From DASYUM01 sp036001225 (GTDB taxonomy: Bacteria; Methylomirabilota; Methylomirabilia; Rokubacteriales; DASRDR01), in assembly GCA_036001225.1 (NCBI GenBank), contig DASYUM010000259.1:1-27852 (forward strand): a stretch of DNA of 27,852 nucleotides, written 5' to 3'. How positions within the stretch are numbered: position 1 is the stretch's first letter; each line of letters begins with the position of its first letter. Below, in pieces: positions 22,546 to 27,852 of the stretch. The translations under genes and the position numbers were made by a program. The notes under the pieces are model-generated. The model was not told the DNA's origin. It searched no databases and saw nothing but the letters and a program-made list of their open reading frames with translations.

Positions 22546-24120
22546 ATGCTCGAGCGCTACGACGCCGTCATCGTCGGCGGCGGCCACAACGGCCTGGTGG
22601 CCGCGACGTACCTGGCCCGCGGCGGGCTGCGGGTGGTCGTGCTCGAGCGCCGTGATCTCCTCGGCGGCGCCTGCATCACCGAGGAGCTCTTTCCCGGCTA
22701 TCGGGTCTCCTCCTGCTCCTACATCTGCCACCTCCTCCAGGAGAAGGTCATCGTGGACCTCGAGCTGCCGCGTCACGGCTTCGAGGTCTACTCGCTCGAG
22801 CCCGCGCGCTTCCATCCGTTCCCCGACGGCCGGCACCTGGTCGTGTGGGAGGATCACGCGCGGACGGCGGCCGGGATCGAGCGCCACTCCCGGGCCGACG
22901 CGGCCGCGTATCTCCGGTGGATGGATCTGTGGGAGCGGGCGGCCCGGCTCCTCCACCCCTACTTCCTGGCGCCGGCCCCGACCTACGCCGAGATCGCGGC
23001 CCGCGTGCGCGGCACCGACGACGAGGCGCTGTGGGAGACGCTGCTCACCCGACCGATGTGGGACCTGGTCCACGACCACTTCGAGTCGGACGTGCTGCGC
23101 GCCCACGCGCTGAACGCCCAGGACATCGGCGATCCTCGGGCGCCGGGGAGCGCGCTCTGCTACGCCTACATCAAGGTCAACCTCCGCTCGGCGCCGGGGA
23201 CGGTGGGGATCGTCAAGGGCGGCATGGGATCCATCACCCAGGCGATGGCCCGCGCGGCCCGGGAGGCCGGCGTCGAGCTGCGGACCGGCGCCGCGGTCGC
23301 GCGCGTCCTCGTCGAGGGCGGCCGGGCGGCGGGTGTCGTGCTGGAGACCGGCGAGGTGGTGCGCGCGGTGCTGACCGTGTCGAACGCCGACCCCAAGCGG
23401 ACGTTCCTCGGCCTGGTCCCGCCGGACGCGTTGCCGGTCGAGTTCCGCGAGCAAGTACGCCGGCTCTCCACGCGGGCGAGCTACCTCAAGTTCCACGCCG
23501 CCGTCCGGGAGCTGCCCGACTTCTCGGCGTATCTCGGCGCGGGCTTCGACCCGCGGTACCTGGCGCAGGTGAAGATCTGCCCCTCGACCGAGGCCTTCCT
23601 CGCCGCCTGGCAGGACCCCCAGGCCGGGCGGCCGGCCCGATCGCCGCTCATGGAAGTCCAGATCCCCTCGGTCTATGACCCCACGCTCGCGCCACCTGGC
23701 CACCACGTCGTCTCGGTGTGGGCGCTGTGGGCGCCGGTGCGGCTGGCCGAGGGGACCTGGGAGGCGCGGCGGCGCGAGGTCGGCGAGGCGCTCATCGACC
23801 AGCTGACGGCGTACGCCCCCAACTTCCGGCGAACGCTGGTGGACTGGATGCTCTTCACGCCGGCCGACCTCGAGGCGCGCGTCGGGCTGACCGACGGGAA
23901 CATCCGTCACCTCGACATCGTGCCGGCCCAGCTCTTCGCGCGCCGGCCGCTCCCGGGCTGGGCCGGCTACCGCACGCCGCTGGCCGGCCTCTACCTCTGC
24001 GGCGCCGGGACGCATCCCGGGGGCGAGGTCACCGGCGCCCCCGGCCACAACGCGGCGCAGGCCATTCTCAAGGATCTGGCTGGGCTCAGTTATGTTGTTT
24101 ACGCCACTTGCCGAGGTTGA
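22546..24120 (+). CDS. FAD-dependent oxidoreductase, phytoene desaturase/PYROXD2-like
   Basis: The 524-residue protein belongs to the flavin amine-oxidase/phytoene-desaturase superfamily, closest in style to PYROXD2-like proteins. The dinucleotide-binding motif VGGGHNGLVAATYLARGG is at 10-27, followed by LERRDLLGGACITEELFPGY. The substrate region has APGTVGIVKGGMGSITQAMA. The closing FAD motif LYLCGAGTHPGGEVTGAPGH is at about residues 482-501. After NAAQAILKDLA (502-512) the last 12 residues, GLSYVVYATCRG, do not look like the family and come from inserted DNA (see 24082-24214). No ribosome site precedes the ATG at 22546, and a TTGACA box sits at the distance expected for a leaderless transcript. 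The substrate is unknown; it heads a probable catabolic operon. Confidence 0.9.
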   Translation: MLERYDAVIVGGGHNGLVAATYLARGGLRVVVLERRDLLGGACITEELFPGYRVSSCSYICHLLQEKVIVDLELPRHGFEVYSLEPARFHPFPDGRHLVVWEDHARTAAGIERHSRADAAAYLRWMDLWERAARLLHPYFLAPAPTYAEIAARVRGTDDEALWETLLTRPMWDLVHDHFESDVLRAHALNAQDIGDPRAPGSALCYAYIKVNLRSAPGTVGIVKGGMGSITQAMARAAREAGVELRTGAAVARVLVEGGRAAGVVLETGEVVRAVLTVSNADPKRTFLGLVPPDALPVEFREQVRRLSTRASYLKFHAAVRELPDFSAYLGAGFDPRYLAQVKICPSTEAFLAAWQDPQAGRPARSPLMEVQIPSVYDPTLAPPGHHVVSVWALWAPVRLAEGTWEARRREVGEALIDQLTAYAPNFRRTLVDWMLFTPADLEARVGLTDGNIRHLDIVPAQLFARRPLPGWAGYRTPLAGLYLCGAGTHPGGEVTGAPGHNAAQAILKDLAGLSYVVYATCRG

Positions 24121-24214
24121 ACCTCGCGCCCCCACCGAAGCGCTCCGAGCGGCGGCTTCGCCGCCGCAACGGCGGGGGAGGTCTCGGAGGGGGGCGGAGC
24201 CCCCCTCCGAATGG
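24082..24214. repeat. Inserted palindromic element between two copies of the oxidoreductase tail
   Basis: The 133-base segment holds a palindrome CGAGGTT-G-AACCTCG near 24111-24125, a hairpin GCGGCGGC-TTC-GCCGCCGC (24149-24167) and a 12-base-pair hairpin TCGGAGGGGGGC-GGA-GCCCCCCTCCGA (24184-24210). An outer pair CTCCGAG (24143-24149) and CTCGGAG (24184-24190) could fold over the inner hairpin. It encodes nothing convincing and lies between the current gene end and a relic gene tail. It resembles REP- or MITE-like elements in design. Confidence 0.6.
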
Positions 24215-24262
24215 AACGCGGCGCAAGCGATCCTTCAGGATCTCGCGCAGGATCACGCATAA
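24215..24262 (+). pseudogene. Relic C-terminal tail of a PYROXD2-like oxidoreductase
   Basis: The 48 bases read NAAQAILQDLAQDHA and a TAA stop. The first 11 codons parallel the codons at 24049-24081 in the intact gene (NAAQAILKDLA), with 26 of 33 bases identical and six of the seven differences at third codon positions. The TAA overlaps the AAGGAG ribosome site of the alcohol dehydrogenase, the usual look of a tight operon junction, so this is probably an original gene end. The bases before 24215 belong to the palindromic element and share no homology. Confidence 0.65.
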
Positions 24263-24273
24263 GGAGTTCAGGT

Positions 24274-25371
24274 ATGCAGGCGAAGGCCGCCGTCCTCTAC
24301 GAGCTGAAGCAGCCGCTGGTCGTCGAGGAGCTGGAGGTCCTGGAGCCGGGGCCCCACGAGGTGCTGGTCCGCTACGTAGCGACCGGGATCTGCCACAGCG
24401 ACCTCCACGTCATCACCGGCGATCTCCCGCATCCGCTCCCGGTCGTCCTCGGCCACGAGGGGGCGGGCGTCGTCGAGCGCGTCGGCCCGGGCGTCGAGGG
24501 GGTGCGCCCCGGCGACCACGTGGTCACCAGCTACATCCCCTCCTGCGGCCGGTGCAGCTACTGCATCGTCGGCCGGCCGAATCTCTGCGCGCTGCGCGAC
24601 AAGCCGCGCCACCTGATGCTCGACGGCACGCCGCGTTTCCGGAAGGGGAGCCAGCCGATCAACCACTTCCTCCAGGTCTCCTCCTACGCGACCCGCGCCG
24701 TGCTGCTCGAACATGGCGTCATCCCGATCCGCCAGGATGCGCCGCTCGACGTCGTCTGCCTGGTCAGCTGCGCGGTGACCGCCGGCGCCGGCGCCGTGAT
24801 CAACCGGGCCAAGGTGACGCCCGGGAGCACGGTGGCCGTCTTCGGCTGCGGGGGCGTGGGGCTGAATGCGATCCAGGCGGCCCGGCTGATGGGCGCCGCC
24901 AAGATCATCGCGGTGGACGTCCTGCCGCAGAAGCTGGCCTGGGCCGAGGAGTTCGGCGCCACCCACGGCGTCAACGCGGCCAGCGAGGACCCGGTGGCGC
25001 GCATCCACGCGATCGCGGGCGGGGGCGGGGCCGACTTCGCGTTCGAGGTCGTGGGTGGCCAGCGGACGATCGAGCAGGCGTTCCACTCGGTCCACCGCGG
25101 GGGCACCTGCGTCATCATCGGCCTCTCTCCGGCCGGCACGCGGCTGGCCATCGATCCGGCGATGCTGCTGCAGGAGCGCGTGCTGACCGGCAGCTCGTTC
25201 GGCGGCTCGAGACAGAAGGTGGACCTGCCGATGCTGATCGACCTGTTCATGGACGGGAAGCTGAAGGTCCGGGAGCTCATCAGCCGCCGCTTGCCGCTCG
25301 CCGAGATCAACCAGGCGTTCGACCTCATGCAGCAGGGCGAGGTCAAGCGCAGCGTCGTCGTGTACGACTGA
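24274..25371 (+). CDS. Zinc-dependent alcohol dehydrogenase (MDR family, class III-like)
   Basis: This enzyme oxidises an alcohol, or a thiol adduct of an aldehyde, using a nicotinamide cofactor. The 365 residues have catalytic zinc ligands Cys40 (GICHSD), His61-Glu62 (LGHEGAG) and Cys166 (SCAVTAG). The structural zinc cysteines are 91, 94, 97 and 105 (CGRCSYCIVGRPNLC). The Rossmann motif GCGGVGLNAIQAARL is at 191-205. Asp215 in IIAVD favours NAD over NADP. The style matches class III-like and NDMA-dependent dehydrogenases. ATG at 24274 follows TAAGGAG, whose TAA ends the relic tail. It is the second gene of the right-hand catabolic unit; the creatininase gene follows after 17 bases. Confidence 0.95.
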   Translation: MQAKAAVLYELKQPLVVEELEVLEPGPHEVLVRYVATGICHSDLHVITGDLPHPLPVVLGHEGAGVVERVGPGVEGVRPGDHVVTSYIPSCGRCSYCIVGRPNLCALRDKPRHLMLDGTPRFRKGSQPINHFLQVSSYATRAVLLEHGVIPIRQDAPLDVVCLVSCAVTAGAGAVINRAKVTPGSTVAVFGCGGVGLNAIQAARLMGAAKIIAVDVLPQKLAWAEEFGATHGVNAASEDPVARIHAIAGGGGADFAFEVVGGQRTIEQAFHSVHRGGTCVIIGLSPAGTRLAIDPAMLLQERVLTGSSFGGSRQKVDLPMLIDLFMDGKLKVRELISRRLPLAEINQAFDLMQQGEVKRSVVVYD

Positions 25372-25388
25372 TCGGAGGAGGAGGCCCC

Positions 25389-26204
25389 GTGAAGGCCCGC
25401 GACACCTGGGAGTACAACAAGCTCACCTGGCCCGAGATGAACGACGCCCTCGAGCTGGGCAAGGTCGTCATCCTGCCCACCGGCTCCACCGAGCAGCACG
25501 GCGCCCACCTGCCGCTGGACACCGACCTCTTCCTGGTCGAGTCGGTGTGCCGGGAGCTCGCCCAGCGGGCGCCCGACAAAGTCCTGGTGCTGCCCGGGAT
25601 CCCCTATGGCCTGAACATGCACCACTTCGACTTCCCGGGCACCATCCACATCGAGCCCCAGCACTTCATCGACTTCTGCCTGGACGTGACCAAGTCGGTC
25701 GCCTATCACGGGTTCAAGCGCATCGCCCTCGTGAACGGCCACGGCTCCAACATGCCGATGGTGGACCTGATCGCCCGGCGCACCGTGCTGGAGACCCCGT
25801 CCCTCTGCTGCGCCTTCGGCTACTACAACATGGGGCGCGAGGAGACCCACGCGCTCCTCGAGACCGGCGTCTACGCCCACGCCGACGAGTGGGAGACGTC
25901 GCTCTACCTCCACTTCGCCCGCGAGCGCGTGCAGATGGACAAGGCGGTGGCCGACAACGACCGGGTCGGCCAGACGATGACCTCCGACAGCACGACGGCC
26001 GTGCGGTTCAATGACTTCTGGGGCCGGTGGACGAAGACCGGCGTCCACGGGAACCCGACCAAGGCAACCGCCGAGAAGGGGCGCCGGATCCTGGACATCG
26101 TCATGAAGCACATGCTGGTCTGGCTGGAGGAGTTCCGGACGTGGCCGATCGAGGCCAGGCAGGACCAGCACCGGCTGCCGGTGCAGCGCGAGATCCGTTG
26201 GTGA
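25389..26204 (+). CDS. Creatininase-family amidohydrolase
   Basis: Creatininase-type enzymes are two-metal amidohydrolases that open cyclic or linear C-N bonds, as in creatinine, formylated pterin precursors and mycofactocin peptides. The 271-residue protein has the metal-binding opening LPTGSTEQHGAHLPLDTDLF (Glu, His and Asp ligands), GIPYGLNMHHFDFPGTIHI, the glycine-rich VNGHGSNMPMVD, and the later HADEWETSLYLH with its expected Glu. The start is GTG at 25389 after GGAGGAGGAGG; reading upstream is a shadow. It lies between the alcohol dehydrogenase and a solute-binding protein, so a role in breaking down an imported compound fits better than cofactor synthesis. The substrate is not known. 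Confidence 0.93.
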   Translation: MKARDTWEYNKLTWPEMNDALELGKVVILPTGSTEQHGAHLPLDTDLFLVESVCRELAQRAPDKVLVLPGIPYGLNMHHFDFPGTIHIEPQHFIDFCLDVTKSVAYHGFKRIALVNGHGSNMPMVDLIARRTVLETPSLCCAFGYYNMGREETHALLETGVYAHADEWETSLYLHFARERVQMDKAVADNDRVGQTMTSDSTTAVRFNDFWGRWTKTGVHGNPTKATAEKGRRILDIVMKHMLVWLEEFRTWPIEARQDQHRLPVQREIRW

Positions 26205-26218
26205 GAAAGGAGATTGTC

Positions 26219-27760
26219 ATGTCCAGCACGATGTGGCTTCGCGGCCTCGCCCTCGCCTTGCTGGCGACGCTGGCCGCCGCCGGGCCGGTGGGGGCCCAGG
26301 GCGGGACGCTGAAGGTCGCCCTCCAGGGCGACCTCTCCGACGTGGACCTCCACATGACCACCCACTACGTGAGCCGGGTGGCGCTGCTCAACGTCTACGA
26401 GATGCTGGTCACGCTGGGCGAGGACCTGTCGATCAAGCCGATGCTGGTCGACAAGTGGGCGGTCAGCCCCGACGGCCTGGTCTACACGTTCAGCCTCCGC
26501 AAGGGCGTGAAGTTCCACAATGGCAAGCCGATGGAGGCCAAGGACGTCGCCTACACGCTCAAGAAGATGCAGGCCAAGGGGTGCCGGTCGGCCGAGTTCA
26601 AGCGGCTGATGAAGGAGATCGAGGCGTCCGATCCCCAGACCGTGAAAGTCACGCTCAATGCGCCGTCGGCCGCGTTTCTGGCCTCGCTGGCCAACCTGAT
26701 CTGCCCCGCGGTCGTCTACCCCGACGGCGAGGCCGAGCGGCAGGGCGGCACCGTGACCCGCCCGGTCGGCACCGGGCCGTTCGAGTTCGTGGAGTGGAGG
26801 AAAGACAGCTACCTGCGGGTCAAGCGATTCAAGGACTACGCCGCCGACCCGCGGCCGGCCTCCGGGCTGGCCGGGAAGAAGGAGGCCCTGGTCGAGACCG
26901 TCGACTTCATCCCCATCGTCGATCCGTCGGTGCGGGTGGCGGCCATCGAGCGGGGCGATGTGGACATCGCCATCGAGCTGGCCGCCGAGGACGTCGCCCG
27001 GCTCAAGGGCAAGCCGGGGGTGGTCGTGACCGCCAAGCCCGGTAACTCGTTCCAGGACCTCCGCTTCGGCTTCAAGAAAGGTCCGTTCCGCGACAACGTG
27101 AAGCTCCGCCAGGCCGTGGCCTACTCGCTCGACAAGGACGAGATCGCCAGGGCCATCACGGTCGGACTCGGCAAGGCGGCGCCGGCCGGGATCCCGCCCG
27201 GCACCCCCTTCTTCACCAAGACGCACGCCCAGGATCCCTACGCGAAGCCCAATCTCCAGAAGGCCAAGCAGCTGCTGGCCGAGGCGGGGTACAAGGGCGA
27301 GGAGATCGTGTTGAGCGCCCACCTGGTCCCCGACCAGATCGCCCAGGCCGCGGTGGTCATGCAGTCGCAGATGCAGGCGGCCGGCCTGAGCGTCAAGGTG
27401 AAGACCCTGGAGTCGGCCGCGCTCCAGCAGGTCTGGAACAACGGCGACTTCGACTTCTTCCTCTCCGGGCTCACGCCCCGGGCCGACCCCGACACCTACT
27501 ACTGCCAGTTCTGGGAGTCGAGCGGGAGCCAGGCCGGCTACAAGAACCCCGAGCTGGACCGGCTCTGCGAGGCGGGCCGCAAGGCGCTCAAGCACGAGGA
27601 GCGGGCGAAGATCTACATCCAGCTCGAGCAGCTCCTGCGCTCCGACGTGCCCTGGGTCCCGACCATCTTCACACCCAACGTCGCGGCCTGGCGGGAAGGG
27701 GTGAAGGGCTGGAATCACTGGGCGGCGGGGTATGCCCGCGTCTGGAACGTCTCGAAGTAG
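26219..27760 (+). CDS. ABC transporter solute-binding protein, family 5
   Basis: This is a second peptide/nickel-type periplasmic receptor, 513 residues, with a signal peptide (about 1-26, ending PVGAQ) and the family opening GGTLKVALQGDLSDVDLH. Markers include SLRKGVKFHNGKPMEAKDVA, RPVGTGPFEFVEWRKDSYLR and VKLRQAVAYSLDKDEIARAI. It differs in sequence from the binding protein at 18009-19556, so it is not a recent copy. ATG at 26219 has AAGGAG upstream and lies 14 bases after the creatininase stop, which makes it part of that operon. Matching permeases and ATPases are expected beyond the right edge. The ligand is presumably the substrate of the neighbouring hydrolases, an inference from context. 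Confidence 0.94.
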   Translation: MSSTMWLRGLALALLATLAAAGPVGAQGGTLKVALQGDLSDVDLHMTTHYVSRVALLNVYEMLVTLGEDLSIKPMLVDKWAVSPDGLVYTFSLRKGVKFHNGKPMEAKDVAYTLKKMQAKGCRSAEFKRLMKEIEASDPQTVKVTLNAPSAAFLASLANLICPAVVYPDGEAERQGGTVTRPVGTGPFEFVEWRKDSYLRVKRFKDYAADPRPASGLAGKKEALVETVDFIPIVDPSVRVAAIERGDVDIAIELAAEDVARLKGKPGVVVTAKPGNSFQDLRFGFKKGPFRDNVKLRQAVAYSLDKDEIARAITVGLGKAAPAGIPPGTPFFTKTHAQDPYAKPNLQKAKQLLAEAGYKGEEIVLSAHLVPDQIAQAAVVMQSQMQAAGLSVKVKTLESAALQQVWNNGDFDFFLSGLTPRADPDTYYCQFWESSGSQAGYKNPELDRLCEAGRKALKHEERAKIYIQLEQLLRSDVPWVPTIFTPNVAAWREGVKGWNHWAAGYARVWNVSK

Positions 27761-27852
27761 CCGGGCCGATAACCGTCGCATCTCTGTGTCCTCGGTCGGC
27801 GGCGGGCCTCAACGTGGGGGTGGCTCGCCCCGGACGGCGGGGCCCCAGCCCC
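27761..27852. other. Right-edge sequence without a gene
   Basis: The last 92 bases hold no start codon with a ribosome site, hairpin with T-run, or recognisable protein. The next gene of the operon probably lies outside the window. Confidence 0.5.

Noticed and set aside
24211..24273. ATG at 24211 as an earlier start of the alcohol dehydrogenase
   Set aside because: The extra residues come from the relic tail read in another frame, while AAGGAG directly precedes the ATG at 24274 and the family begins there.
23718..25388. In-frame extension upstream of the creatininase gene
   Set aside because: It runs antisense-free but out of frame through the oxidoreductase and alcohol dehydrogenase genes; the GTG at 25389 has an excellent ribosome site.
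25904..27781. Minus-strand open frame of 625 codons
   Set aside because: Shadow of the creatininase and solute-binding protein genes.
1..27852. CRISPR array, tRNA or rRNA genes, transposase or integrase genes
   Set aside because: No regularly spaced repeats, cloverleaf-like segments, rRNA signatures or recombinase motifs were seen on either strand.

Overview
The window is a very GC-rich, gene-dense bacterial stretch with intergenic gaps mostly under 200 bases. No rRNA, tRNA, CRISPR array, transposase, integrase or phage gene was seen. The mix of Aquifex-type aconitase, ACT-malic enzyme, DUF169, creatininase, PYROXD2-like oxidoreductase and several peptide-type ABC solute-binding proteins resembles uncultured soil or subsurface bacteria such as Candidatus Rokubacteria/Methylomirabilota. 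That placement is an inference from gene style and was not tested phylogenetically.

Layout. 1-1320 (minus): gcvT followed by the N-terminal part of gcvH, cut by the window edge just before the lipoyl-lysine; a good sigma70-like promoter lies upstream of gcvT. 1504-2154 (plus): Fe/Mn superoxide dismutase. 2240-7832 (minus): a housekeeping and redox block of aconitase, a double PRC-barrel protein, a PPC/DUF296 protein, a SCO1/redoxin-like protein and an ACT-domain malic enzyme. 7918-8448 (plus): a P19-type periplasmic iron/copper protein, which shares a palindromic -10 element with the divergent malic enzyme and converges on a shortened DUF1259 protein (8461-8739, minus).

8921-13986 (plus): a DUF169/uroporphyrinogen-decarboxylase-type fusion, then a twin-arginine-exported metallo-beta-lactamase-fold protein, then a secreted alpha/beta hydrolase. 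14003-15863 (minus): an orphan ModA-like binding protein, an RRM RNA-binding protein with a long structured leader and a strong terminator, and a small membrane-anchored beta-sandwich protein. 16067-19556 (minus): a peptide/nickel-type ABC operon (binding protein, DppB-like, DppC-like) with no ATPase gene beside it. 19723-20916 (plus): an unrecognised membrane protein.

20873-27760: two divergent catabolic transcription units separated by a 102-base region with back-to-back TTGACA boxes. To the left (minus) is an AtzG/GatC-like small subunit followed by an AtzE-like amidase. To the right (plus) are a PYROXD2-like FAD oxidoreductase, a zinc alcohol dehydrogenase, a creatininase-family amidohydrolase and a family-5 solute-binding protein. 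Together they look like uptake and degradation of a small C-N bonded compound, but the substrate is not evident.

Most worth a second look: the DUF169/URO-D fusion and its exported neighbours; a relic gene tail plus palindromic element behind the FAD oxidoreductase (24049-24273); an aconitase with Ser at the first cluster-cysteine position; a 30-base perfect palindrome at the aconitase start; an internally shortened DUF1259 protein; and several promoters placed so close to start codons that leaderless transcription is plausible.
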